Assembly (NCBI GenBank): GCA_017656265.1
Contig: JACDOD010000005.1
Location: 110,383 to 174,382 of the forward strand
From: Bacillaceae bacterium
Lineage (GTDB): Bacteria > Bacillota > Bacilli > Bacillales > Alkalibacillaceae
DNA length: 64,000 bases
Reading direction: 5' to 3'
Of the stretch, positions 18,564 through 26,548 are shown in pieces. Position numbers and translations under genes: made by a program. A model generated the notes under the pieces. It made no database searches. It saw only the letters and a program-made list of their open reading frames with translations, and was not told the DNA's origin. The first letter of the stretch is position 1. Every line of letters begins with the position of its first letter.

Positions 18564-19010
18564 TTATTTATCGTTTTTAGTTACCAGCTTAATATTCTTT
18601 TCTGCTTCTTTTCTTTCCAGTTCTTCAGCCGCTTCCTCAATCGCGTCTGCAACATCTTTCGCTGCTTCAACGGTGTCGTCAACTGCATGATGTCTCATTT
18701 CCTGTACTTTTTCCTGAAGCTGATTTTTTGCTTCTTTTACACGTTCGCCTATTTCAGTTACTGTTTGCCCAAGCTCTGACGATTTTTCTTTCGCAGCATA
18801 ACGCCATTCATTGCCTTTTTCATAGGCTGCATCTTTCCATTCATCTGCCCGCTCCCTGACATAATGGGCCCCCTCATTAATATTCTGTCTCAGTTCCTTT
18901 CCTGATTTTGGAGCAAACAGCAATGCTACCGAAGCTCCTACAATTCCTCCAATTAGTGTTCCAAGCAAGAAATCCTTGCTGTTAATATTCTGTTCCTGTT
19001 TATCAGACAT
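18564..19010 (-). CDS. ytxH: YtxH-family general stress membrane protein
   Basis: A 148-residue protein with a glycine-rich hydrophobic segment near the N-terminus (FLLGTLIGGIVGASVALLFA, about 14-33) followed by the family-typical PKSGKELR and a long amphipathic, charged helical region. YtxH proteins belong to the sigma-B general stress set in B. subtilis; their molecular role is not known. The gene lies 15 bp downstream of ytxG and shares its promoter. A Rho-independent terminator follows. Confidence 0.9.
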   Translation of the reverse strand: MSDKQEQNINSKDFLLGTLIGGIVGASVALLFAPKSGKELRQNINEGAHYVRERADEWKDAAYEKGNEWRYAAKEKSSELGQTVTEIGERVKEAKNQLQEKVQEMRHHAVDDTVEAAKDVADAIEEAAEELERKEAEKNIKLVTKNDK

Positions 19011-19025
19011 TCCATTTCCCTCCTG

Positions 19026-19445
19026 TTATTTATTGTTTTTCAGCTTTTTATACTTATTCCATATTCCAAGAGCTGCTTCCCCCCACTGCATAACCTGTGC
19101 TGCTTTATCAGCATTTTTTTCAGCTCCCTGCATGAATTCCTTTGAAACATTTTGAAGTGAGTGATTAAACTCTTGAACTGTATCACCAATGCCTTTAACA
19201 TTGTCAACAAGCGAATTTAATTTTTGAGATTTCTCATTTATATCATCTGCAAGCTTATTCACTTTATTTAATAAGGCAGTTGTTTCAACCGTCACACCCT
19301 CCATCTGCTTATTGAGGTTTTCAAGCGTAAGTGAAATACTGTCAAGCGTCTTCTGTGTGGACTTTAATGTTCTCACAGCAAAAAACACAAATACTGCGAT
19401 TGCTAATGCAACGATTAATGCTGATATGTATAGCAGATTTTCCAT
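19026..19445 (-). CDS. ytxG: YtxG, DUF948-family membrane protein
   Basis: The 139-residue protein has one N-terminal membrane helix (about 3-24) and then a predicted coiled coil (LENLNKQMEGVTVETTALLN and following), the DUF948 pattern. The ATG at 19445 keeps this frame; the ATG seven bases upstream opens a frame that closes after about 33 codons. AAGGAGA lies 12 bases upstream. A clear sigma-B promoter precedes it, so it is expected to be induced by general stress, as in B. subtilis. The function is unknown. Confidence 0.9.
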   Translation of the reverse strand: MENLLYISALIVALAIAVFVFFAVRTLKSTQKTLDSISLTLENLNKQMEGVTVETTALLNKVNKLADDINEKSQKLNSLVDNVKGIGDTVQEFNHSLQNVSKEFMQGAEKNADKAAQVMQWGEAALGIWNKYKKLKNNK

Positions 19446-19487
19446 GCTCCATGATCATCTCCTTACTATGTATTTATATATTAATCT

Positions 19488-19513
19488 ATACCCCTGATTT
19501 CATTTCGTCAAAC
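19488..19513 (-). promoter_or_regulatory. Sigma-B promoter of ytxGH
   Basis: GTTTGA (complement of 19508-19513) and GGGTAT (complement of 19488-19493) are spaced exactly 14 bp, matching the sigma-B consensus GTTTAA-N14-GGGTAT with one change. It points at ytxG. Confidence 0.9.
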
Positions 19514-19549
19514 ACTTTTTAGCAATATAGAGGGATTATGACTTAACTG

Positions 19550-19578
19550 TTCACTAACCTAAAAAAATTCGATATGAT
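19550..19578 (+). promoter_or_regulatory. Putative sigma-A promoter of the M29 aminopeptidase gene
   Basis: TTCACT at 19550-19555 and TATGAT at 19573-19578 are 17 bp apart, divergent from the sigma-B promoter of ytxG. Confidence 0.6.
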
Positions 19579-19627
19579 AAGTTTAGTTTCGGTAACAACA
19601 TATACATATGAAAAGGAGTGAACAATT

Positions 19628-20743
19628 ATGCGTGATCCCCGTATGAATAAACTGGCAAAATTACTCATTCAATATTCCGTCAACCTTAAACCCGGAGAAA
19701 AAATATTAATTGAAAATACAGGTCTTCAGCAAGAACTGGTATCTGCTATAGTTGAACAGGCCTACGAAGCTGGCGGCTATCCATTTGTTTGGCTGAAAGA
19801 TCCGAAAGTGATGCGGACTATTTTAAAAGGTGCTCAGCGTGAACAAATGGAAAAATGGGCAGATTATGAAGCGAACATAATGGATGACATGGATGCCTAC
19901 ATTGCTATCCGTTCAAGCGATAATATTGCCGAATTATCTGATGTTCCTGCAGATAAAAACAAAATTTTTGGAGAAACAGTTGGACGAAAAGTACACAGGG
20001 AGATCCGCATCCCGAAAACCAAATGGTGTGTCATGCGTTATCCAAATGATTCAATGGCCCAGCTGGCAAATATGAGTACAGAAGCATTTGAGGATTTCTA
20101 CTTTGATGTTTGTACCCTTGATTATCAGAAGATGAAGGATGCCATGGATCCGCTTGTCAAACGGATGGAAAATACAGATGAGGTACATATTAAAGGACCA
20201 GGAACCGATCTTACCTTCTCCATTAAAGATATTCCGGTTGTCAAATGTTCCGGTGAGATGAACATTCCAGATGGAGAAGTGTACACGGCGCCTGTCAGAG
20301 ACTCAGTTAATGGAACTATACAATTTAACACTCCCTCTCCTTATCAGGGCTTTACCTTTGAAAATGTTACATTGACCTTTGAAAACGGCAAAATTATCGA
20401 TGCAAGAGCCAATCATACGAAACGAATCAATGACATTCTGGATACAGATGACGGAGCACGTTACATTGGTGAATTTGCTATTGGAATCAATCCATATATT
20501 CAGCATCCAATGAAAGATATCTTATTTGATGAAAAAATAGATGGCAGCTTCCATTTTACCCCTGGTCAGTGCTATGATGACGCGTACAACGGAAACCATT
20601 CTAATATCCACTGGGATATGGTCATGATCCAGCGCCCTGAATACGGAGGAGGGGAAATTTATTTTGACGGAGAACTGGTCCGAAAAGACGGCCGCTTTAT
20701 TACGGAGGATCTTCAGGGATTAAACCCAGAAAACTTAAAGTGA
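19628..20743 (+). CDS. ampS: M29-family metallo-aminopeptidase
   Basis: The M29 family (AmpS, aminopeptidase T) comprises cytosolic aminopeptidases using two metal ions. The 371-residue product shows the family features VNLKPGEKILIEN near the start, EFAIGINPYIQHPMKDILFD and NGHHSNIHWD-like NHSNIHWDMV near the C-terminus, where metal-binding Glu, His and Asp residues lie. It is about 40 residues shorter than B. subtilis AmpS but aligns end to end by eye, so a shorter subfamily is likelier than a truncation. AAAGGAGTG precedes the ATG. It converges on murC across a tandem repeat locus. Confidence 0.88.
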   Translation: MRDPRMNKLAKLLIQYSVNLKPGEKILIENTGLQQELVSAIVEQAYEAGGYPFVWLKDPKVMRTILKGAQREQMEKWADYEANIMDDMDAYIAIRSSDNIAELSDVPADKNKIFGETVGRKVHREIRIPKTKWCVMRYPNDSMAQLANMSTEAFEDFYFDVCTLDYQKMKDAMDPLVKRMENTDEVHIKGPGTDLTFSIKDIPVVKCSGEMNIPDGEVYTAPVRDSVNGTIQFNTPSPYQGFTFENVTLTFENGKIIDARANHTKRINDILDTDDGARYIGEFAIGINPYIQHPMKDILFDEKIDGSFHFTPGQCYDDAYNGNHSNIHWDMVMIQRPEYGGGEIYFDGELVRKDGRFITEDLQGLNPENLK

Positions 20744-20745
20744 TT

Positions 20746-20980
20746 CAGAAAAGCGGAAGCGCCCTGCTTAGCCCCGAAAACGGCTGGAGGACCACCGAGG
20801 AGGCTGTCGCCGCCGCAGGGGGGCCGAAGCCGCTCGAGGGGCTGGGCGCTGCAGCTAGACAATTCAGAAAAGCGGAAGCGCCCCGCTTAGCCCCGACAAC
20901 GGCTGGAGGACCACCGATGAGGCTGCCTGTGCTGCAGGGGGACCGAAGCCGCTCGAGGGGCTGGGCGCTGCAGCTGGACA
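20746..20980. repeat. Two tandem GC-rich intergenic repeat units (locus 2)
   Basis: Two units of about 116 bp, 20746-20861 and 20865-20980, both begin CAGAAAAGCGGAAGCGCCC and end GGGGCTGGGCGCTGCAGCT(A/G)GACA. They start 2 bp after the aminopeptidase stop codon and are much richer in GC than their surroundings. AGCGCC...AGCCCC at the start can pair with GGGGCTGGGCGCT at the end, so each unit can fold on itself. Confidence 0.92.
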
Positions 20981-21030
20981 TTCATTCCCTTCATTTAAGA
21001 AATTGAAACAGCATCAAATTTTATAGTTAT

Positions 21031-21080
21031 AAAAAATATCCGAACTCATTCTTGTAACCATTGAATAAGTTCGGATATTT
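21031..21080. terminator. Conserved ATCCGAACT hairpin (locus 2)
   Basis: AAAAAATATCCGAACT and AGTTCGGATATTT are the arms. The TTTTGTCCCGGCC sequence at 21097-21109 resembles the right-hand border of the other loci. Lies between convergent ampS and murC. Confidence 0.88.
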
Positions 21081-21158
21081 CATTCCCTTTTGTGGTTTTG
21101 TCCCGGCCTTTTTTGTAATAAGAGAGTTTATTTAGCTAAAAAAGAACAAGATGTCCAG

Positions 21159-22472
21159 TTATTCGTTCAAGGTTTTCGCAGGCAATTGTTCATAGGCTTC
21201 CTGATATTTATGAATATCTCCGGCTCCCATAAAAATTAGTACACTATTCTGATGTTCCTTTAAAACCTCTGTGCGATCAGCATCCAGAAGAACTGCTCCC
21301 TCAATTTTTTCTTTTAAATCCTCAATGGATAACATACCAGATTGTTCACGGGCTGACCCAAAAATGTCACACAGATACACCTTATCAGCATCCTGCAAAC
21401 TGTCTGCAAACTCCTGCAAAAATGTTTTCGTACGTGTATAAGTATGAGGCTGAAAAATAGCCACTATATTTTTCCCGACATACTTCTTCCTGGCAGCCTC
21501 AATGGTTGCTTTAATTTCCCTTGGATGATGGGCATAATCATCAATCAAAATCTGGCCATTGCTCCATTTCTTTTCAGTAAAACGCCGCTTCACACCCTGG
21601 AAGGACTTAATTTCTTTAATGAATTCTGTACCAATCTCTTCATAGTGGCAAAGAGCAATGACTGCCAGTGCATTTAGCACATTATGCGTTCCATATGATG
21701 AGATTTCGAACGTTTCATAATAGGTGCTTCTTACAAATACATCAAAACTGGTTCCTTCTTCAGTTTCCCGGATATTTTTCGCCTGAAAGTCGTTTCCATC
21801 GGACAATCCGTAATACAGTACAGGCACTTTTGCATGAATTTGCTGAAGCTGCTCATCATCACCACAGGCTATGATTCCTTTATTCACCTGCATAGCCATT
21901 TGCTGAAATGCTTCAAACACATCATCAATACTCGTAAAATAATCTGGATGATCAAAATCAATATTGGTCATTATGGCATAATCCGGTTCATAGGCAAGGA
22001 AATGCCGCCTATACTCACATGCTTCAAAAACAAAATATTGGCTGTCCTGCTGGCCATATCCAGTTCCATCCCCGATTAAATAAGAGGTAGGAGCTGCTTT
22101 TTTCAATACATGGGACAGCAATCCTGTAGTAGACGTTTTTCCGTGGGTGCCGGTAATGGCTACACTGGTGAATTTCTTAATCCATTCACCCAGAAATTCA
22201 TGATACCGATAAAAAGGAAGGCCTAACTGTTTTGCCTTTTGTATTTCTTCATGTTCATCCGAAAAAGCATTTCCTGCTATAATTGTAAGGCCCTCTTTTA
22301 TATTTTCTTCAGAAAAAGGAAGGATGGCAATTCCTTTATCTTCTAAGGCTTGCTGGGTAAAAAAACGTTTTTCCACATCAGACCCTTGAACGTTTTCTCC
22401 TGCATCATGGAGAATCTGAGCAAGGGCACTCATTCCAGTTCCTTTAATACCAATAAAGTGGTATGTTGTCAT
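21159..22472 (-). CDS. murC: UDP-N-acetylmuramate--L-alanine ligase
   Basis: MurC adds L-alanine to UDP-MurNAc, the first step of the peptidoglycan stem peptide, in the cytoplasm. The 437-residue protein has the UDP-binding N-terminal Rossmann domain ([14 protein letters not shown]), the ATP-binding P-loop [13 protein letters not shown] (about residue 110) and the Mur ligase C-terminal domain with [12 protein letters not shown]. Length is normal. GGGGG lies 10 bases before the ATG. In B. subtilis sftA lies directly upstream in the same direction; here three transport/cofactor genes are inserted between them. Confidence 0.97.
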   Translation of the reverse strand: MTTYHFIGIKGTGMSALAQILHDAGENVQGSDVEKRFFTQQALEDKGIAILPFSEENIKEGLTIIAGNAFSDEHEEIQKAKQLGLPFYRYHEFLGEWIKKFTSVAITGTHGKTSTTGLLSHVLKKAAPTSYLIGDGTGYGQQDSQYFVFEACEYRRHFLAYEPDYAIMTNIDFDHPDYFTSIDDVFEAFQQMAMQVNKGIIACGDDEQLQQIHAKVPVLYYGLSDGNDFQAKNIRETEEGTSFDVFVRSTYYETFEISSYGTHNVLNALAVIALCHYEEIGTEFIKEIKSFQGVKRRFTEKKWSNGQILIDDYAHHPREIKATIEAARKKYVGKNIVAIFQPHTYTRTKTFLQEFADSLQDADKVYLCDIFGSAREQSGMLSIEDLKEKIEGAVLLDADRTEVLKEHQNSVLIFMGAGDIHKYQEAYEQLPAKTLNE

Positions 22473-22709
22473 AAATCAAGAACCCCCACAAACTGTCATT
22501 CTGATTTTTATTATATGTATCAGCCTTCTTGTCTGTTGCAATACTTTTGTCATCTCAAAAGCCAGGAATCTGATCCCTGTCTTTATCTTATAATGAGGAA
22601 TAGCATTGAATCAATTGCAAGAAATAAAGTTCAATTTATTATAACAAATTTTAAAATTGGCGTGAATCGCCGTCACACGAAATATTTTCCAATATACCCT
22701 AATCACGCT

Positions 22710-22742
22710 GAAACCCTTGCTATTATCAAAAGCAAGGGTTTC
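22710..22742. terminator. Hairpin downstream of the nicotinate phosphoribosyltransferase gene
   Basis: GAAACCCTTGCT and AGCAAGGGTTTC form a perfect 12-bp stem. The T run (22748-22754) is on the plus strand side, so as a terminator for the minus-strand gene it is atypical. The rest of the 300-bp gap 22473-22774 shows no gene. Confidence 0.55.
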
Positions 22743-22774
22743 AAGTGTTTTTTTGTTACAGCATATAAAGATTT

Positions 22775-23890
22775 CTACTCCTGCTGCGGAATATATTCTG
22801 CCTTCTCTAAACGTGGATTTGGTCGAAAGCGGCGTCCTTTTTTCGCTTCTGGCTCACCGTTTAACAGGACATTATCGCCTGTAAAGCCAATATTAATTTT
22901 TAGCAGACTGCTTCCTACTCCATATATATCCACTGGAACATTTTGTTCCTCAAATTCGCGGATCCGTTTTTCATTAAATCCGCCGCTGACCACAATTTTT
23001 ACATGGTTAAATCCTTCATCATCCAGTGCTCTTCGCAAAGCAAAAACAAGTTCAGGATTCACTCCCCTCGGATCAAAAGTCCCCATTAATTCAGGATTGC
23101 GGAAAAAGTATTGATCCACCAATGTTCGGGAAGTGTCAATTCGTACACCTTTTAACTTTTCTCCAAATTCTCTGGCTACTTTTAAAGAGTCTGTAATGAC
23201 ATCGTTGTTATAATCAACTAAGGCAACAAGATCATCTTCCGGGAATTTTTCATGATAAGCTCTTGCGGCAGCCACTACATCACCTTTAAACATTTGGATA
23301 AGAGCATGGGGCATCGTTCCCATTCCTTCTTTTCCCCACCATTCATTCATGGCATGGGTAGCCTGTGCAGTTGAACCGCCTATATAAGCGGCATATCCGT
23401 CCCCTGCCTGCTGAGTAAAATGGTCATCCCTGTCTCCCATAAAAATGATTGGTTTTTGCCTGCCGGAAGCCCTTGCTGCTTTCACTACATTATAAACATT
23501 GGTTGCAACTGAAGTTCTCCTGGATAAAATTCCATCAATGATTCCTTCAAGAAAACCAAAGTTCTGATAAGGCCCTGTAATGGTCAGCACCGTTTCATAA
23601 GGACTGATTTTGTCTCCGTCTTTCAGCGAATAGATATCAAGTTCTTCAGGATGATCTGCAAAGGTATGAATAAGGGCGATTGCCTCATCTGTACCGCATA
23701 GGACAGCATTTTCTTTTTGAAAAAATTGCATTGTCACCATATTATTCGGAAGTGCATCTTTTACAATTTCTCTGGTCTTTAAAAAATAAACAGCAGAAAA
23801 CCAGCCGTCTTTCACGCGTTTATCAAATTTAAATGTTTTATTTGTCAGCCGCTTGATTTTCCCCTGCATTTTTAACTCGAATTCTTTCAT
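22775..23890 (-). CDS. Nicotinate phosphoribosyltransferase-family protein
   Basis: The family makes nicotinate mononucleotide from nicotinate and PRPP in NAD salvage. The 371-residue sequence has the type II phosphoribosyltransferase pattern: KTREIVKDALPNNMVTMQFF near the start, ITGPYQNFGFLEGIIDGILS, VRIDTSRTLVDQYF and VSGGFNEKRIREFEEQNVPV with VDIYGVGSSL near the phosphate site. It is shorter than classical PncB (about 480), but such short members are common in Firmicutes. GAGGG lies 7 bases before the ATG. It belongs to the insert between murC and sftA and is probably transcribed alone: a hairpin locus separates it from the TRAP gene. Confidence 0.85.
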   Translation of the reverse strand: MKEFELKMQGKIKRLTNKTFKFDKRVKDGWFSAVYFLKTREIVKDALPNNMVTMQFFQKENAVLCGTDEAIALIHTFADHPEELDIYSLKDGDKISPYETVLTITGPYQNFGFLEGIIDGILSRRTSVATNVYNVVKAARASGRQKPIIFMGDRDDHFTQQAGDGYAAYIGGSTAQATHAMNEWWGKEGMGTMPHALIQMFKGDVVAAARAYHEKFPEDDLVALVDYNNDVITDSLKVAREFGEKLKGVRIDTSRTLVDQYFFRNPELMGTFDPRGVNPELVFALRRALDDEGFNHVKIVVSGGFNEKRIREFEEQNVPVDIYGVGSSLLKINIGFTGDNVLLNGEPEAKKGRRFRPNPRLEKAEYIPQQE

Positions 23891-24097
23891 CCTATATCCC
23901 TCTTCTGTTTTTTTCTAAGAGAAAATAAGAACATGCTATAACTATCTTAATCATTCTATCACATCAATACAAGGAAAAGATGAGTTTTTCATATATTTCT
24001 TCTTTTGAATCCAGTGTTATGTATGAATGATTTACTCTTATTCTGCTATCCTGGGATCAAAAAATAATGAGGTTGAGACAAAAGTGCATAAGGTAAT

Positions 24098-24147
24098 GAA
24101 AAATCCGAACTAAATTCAAGAGCCACATGAACTAGTTCGGATTTTTT
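24098..24147. terminator. Conserved ATCCGAACT hairpin without GC-rich unit (locus 3)
   Basis: AAAAATCCGAACTA and TAGTTCGGATTTTTT are the arms; the border-like GAGGTTGAGACAAAAG is at 24069-24084. It lies just after the TRAP permease stop codon and would terminate it on the minus strand. Confidence 0.88.
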
Positions 24148-24163
24148 ATTCCATCAGATCACA

Positions 24164-26113
24164 CTAAGCTTCAAGAGTTGCTATTTCTTTTTTCAAAAAA
24201 CGCTGGAATAAATAAACGCCGGCAAACAGCGCTAAACCGCCTATTGCATACCAGGTGTTTGGATAAACAAGAAGAAGTCCGGAAATAATCAGCAGGATAC
24301 GCTCAACCAAATTCGTATTTTTGTTTAGATGTCCCATAAGTGCTGCACTAATCGCACCCATTCCCAGCATAGCTGTGATAAAGATCGGCAGAACCGTTAA
24401 AAACGTCGCTCCATCCTGCAGAAGAAGTTTTGGCTGGGACACAAATATATATGGAATAATAAAGGCTGCAATGGAAAGCTGGAACGCTTTAACACCTGAT
24501 CTCAACGGATTTCCTCCGGCTATTCCGGCCCCTGCATAGGCAGCCAGACATACTGGCGGCGTAATGTCCGCCACAATTCCAAAGTAGAATACAAACATGT
24601 GAACAGCAATCACAGGAATATCCGGAAATGCTGTTAAAATAGCAGGTGCTGCCATAGATGCTGTTACAACATAGTTCGCCGTTGTAGGCAGACCCATACC
24701 CAGCAATATAGCCGCTAACATGGTGAAGAATAACAGCAGGAAGAAATTGTTTTGCGACAATTCTATGATTCCACCTGCAATCTTGCCGCCCAATCCAGTC
24801 ACAGTCACAATACCAACCACAATACCAGCAGTAGCACAGGCAGCGATAACAGGCAATGCTGTTTTAGCCCCTTCTGCAAAGGTATCAATGGTCTTCATAA
24901 CTGACATTCTCGTTTCTTTCCGGATTAAACTGATGACAAAAGCTGTCCCAATCGCCCATAATGCTGCATACGTCGGTGTTCTTCCTGAAAGAAGCATACC
25001 GACAATCACAACAAGCGGCAAAATCAGGTCGAGTTTCTTTAAAATGCCTTTTATGGAAGGCAAATCTTTTTTGGATACCCCAAGTATTCCATGCTTTTTA
25101 GCTTCAAAATGAACCCCAAAGAAAACACCTGAAAAATAAAGAATCGCAGGAATGATTGCAAGAACAATAATTTCACTATACGGCACACCTGTGTACTCAG
25201 CCATAATAAATGCGGCTGCTCCCATGATTGGAGGCATAATCTGGCCGCCTGTAGAGGCTGACGCTTCAGCTGCTGCAGCAAACTCCCTTCTAAATCCAGC
25301 GCGTTTCATCATTGGAATCGTAAAAGATCCTGATCCAACAGTGTTAGCAACTGAACTACCTGTAACCATTCCCTGAAGGGCACTTGCAGATACGGCAGCC
25401 TTCGCTGTACCTCCTGTAAATCTTCCCGTTAATGCAAACGCAAGATCATTAAAAAACTTACCAATATCCGTTTTGACTAACAGCACACCAAAGAATAAGA
25501 AGAGATAAATATACTGGGATGAAATTTGAATAGGAATTCCAAATATTGCATTGGTTTTAAAGAACATTTCCGTACTTAACTGGTCCCATGTAAAACCTTT
25601 GTGACCAATGATCGGTATGTTTTGGCCATATAGCCCATAGAGCAAAAAGAGTGCAGCTACAATGACAATCGGCAATCCTACAGCTCTTCTCGTTGCTTCT
25701 AACAACAGAATGATTCCAATGGTAGCAACGATAATGTCCATCGTATTAAAACCAAGAATAATAGCTTTGGTTATAATTCGCTCATAATTAAATACAATGT
25801 AATAATTTGTGAACACTCCCAGTATCGCAAGTGCAACGTCATACCATGGAACTCCGGGACGGTGTACCCATTCTTTTTTAGCTGGATAAATCAAGAAAAT
25901 AAGGGCAAGTGCTGTCCCCAAATGAATAGGTCCCTGGATCTGGGATGGATAAACTCCTCTATAAGCTGTAAATAAGTGAAAAAAGGTCAATGCAACGCCG
26001 ATAACGATAATAACCCAGTGAGCCTTCTTCAAATTCATTCGAGTAGCATATTCTTTGTTGTACTTGGCAAGCAGCTGTTCCTTTGACATTTCTTTCTCTT
26101 TTGATTGCTTCAT
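24164..26113 (-). CDS. TRAP transporter permease, fused small and large subunits (TAXI type)
   Basis: The 649-residue membrane protein joins the 4-helix DctQ-like part (about residues 25-170) and the 12-helix DctM-like part (about 180-640) in one chain, the arrangement typical of TAXI-type TRAP systems. Conserved stretches include GMVTGSSVANTVGSGSFTIP and GMGLPTTANYVVTA. It works with the TAXI receptor encoded upstream to import an organic acid or amino acid, driven by an ion gradient; the substrate cannot be told. The ATG at 26113 has AAGGTGGTG before it; an upstream TTG at 26149 has no site. The 435-bp gap to the receptor gene is full of hairpins. Confidence 0.93.
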   Translation of the reverse strand: MKQSKEKEMSKEQLLAKYNKEYATRMNLKKAHWVIIVIGVALTFFHLFTAYRGVYPSQIQGPIHLGTALALIFLIYPAKKEWVHRPGVPWYDVALAILGVFTNYYIVFNYERIITKAIILGFNTMDIIVATIGIILLLEATRRAVGLPIVIVAALFLLYGLYGQNIPIIGHKGFTWDQLSTEMFFKTNAIFGIPIQISSQYIYLFLFFGVLLVKTDIGKFFNDLAFALTGRFTGGTAKAAVSASALQGMVTGSSVANTVGSGSFTIPMMKRAGFRREFAAAAEASASTGGQIMPPIMGAAAFIMAEYTGVPYSEIIVLAIIPAILYFSGVFFGVHFEAKKHGILGVSKKDLPSIKGILKKLDLILPLVVIVGMLLSGRTPTYAALWAIGTAFVISLIRKETRMSVMKTIDTFAEGAKTALPVIAACATAGIVVGIVTVTGLGGKIAGGIIELSQNNFFLLLFFTMLAAILLGMGLPTTANYVVTASMAAPAILTAFPDIPVIAVHMFVFYFGIVADITPPVCLAAYAGAGIAGGNPLRSGVKAFQLSIAAFIIPYIFVSQPKLLLQDGATFLTVLPIFITAMLGMGAISAALMGHLNKNTNLVERILLIISGLLLVYPNTWYAIGGLALFAGVYLFQRFLKKEIATLEA

Positions 26114-26158
26114 CTCATCCACCACCTTATAAAATTTTCTGGGCGTCAACGATCTTCA

Positions 26159-26187
26159 CGAAAGAACAAGTCTTGCCTGTTCTTTCG
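26159..26187. repeat. Hairpin in the TRAP permease leader
   Basis: CGAAAGAACA and TGTTCTTTCG form a perfect stem around a 9-base loop, 46 bp upstream of the TRAP start. Outer flanks (CAACGATCTT and AACGATGTTG) can extend the pairing imperfectly. Confidence 0.7.
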
Positions 26188-26220
26188 TCAAGAACGATGT
26201 TGAACACCAAAAAAATGCAT

Positions 26221-26243
26221 AAAGAAAACTCGGTCGGACCGAG
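26221..26243 (-). terminator. Terminator-like palindrome in the TRAP permease leader
   Basis: CTCGGTC-G-GACCGAG is a perfect palindrome; on the minus strand it is followed by TTTTCTTT. It may act as an attenuator before the permease gene. Confidence 0.6.
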
Positions 26244-26389
26244 CCTCCATGAAGACTGCGACACAGTTAGACTGTACTAATATTTTTCTTTCACTAAAAA
26301 ATAAATGTGTGCTAAAAGGTGTGTATCATTTGCGGGTAATTTAGCAAACGGAAATAGGGAAATGATTGTTTACGGATAAAGAACTTTTT

Positions 26390-26449
26390 CCGGTTAACGG
26401 GATTTTTAGGCAATGACCGAGGCTCAGTTGCCCTTACCGGCTTTTTTTT
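26390..26449 (+). terminator. Structured element with plus-strand T run and no plus-strand gene
   Basis: On the plus strand CCGG(T) at 26390 pairs with ACCGG at 26436-26440, and GGCAATGA at 26409 pairs with TCAGTTGCC ending at 26432, with a 14-base bulge; TTTTTTTT follows at 26442. No coding sequence precedes it on the plus strand, so it may end an unannotated RNA or be part of a leader on the minus strand. Confidence 0.45.
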
Positions 26450-26504
26450 AATCTAGCTTACTCCACTGAATAATATCCCCTTCAGCATGATATCATCTGA
26501 TAGG

Positions 26505-26539
26505 GAAAAAATAGACCGGACAATATACCGCCCGGTCTT
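26505..26539 (-). terminator. Terminator after the TAXI receptor gene
   Basis: AGACCGG and CCGGTCT form the stem; on the minus strand ATTTTTT follows. It begins 10 bp after the receptor stop codon, so most transcripts should stop before the permease. Confidence 0.85.
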
Positions 26540-26548
26540 ATTTGTTCT

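Noticed and set aside
20745..21006. Open frames of 60-99 codons inside the GC-rich repeat loci, on both strands (also at 30078, 37018, 39525, 39639 and 55153)
   Set aside because: They arise from the repeat sequence itself, recur with the same Ser/Ala/Pro/Gly-rich peptide at every copy, and have no ribosome binding site or family.
22350..23114. A 254-codon plus-strand frame across the murC and nicotinate phosphoribosyltransferase genes
   Set aside because: It lies antisense to two well-supported genes and the gap between them; composition is Cys/Ser/Phe/Tyr-rich without a domain.
26390..26449. Cyclic-di-GMP-I, TPP or fluoride riboswitch in the TRAP leader
   Set aside because: None of the conserved core sequences of these classes could be matched on either strand.
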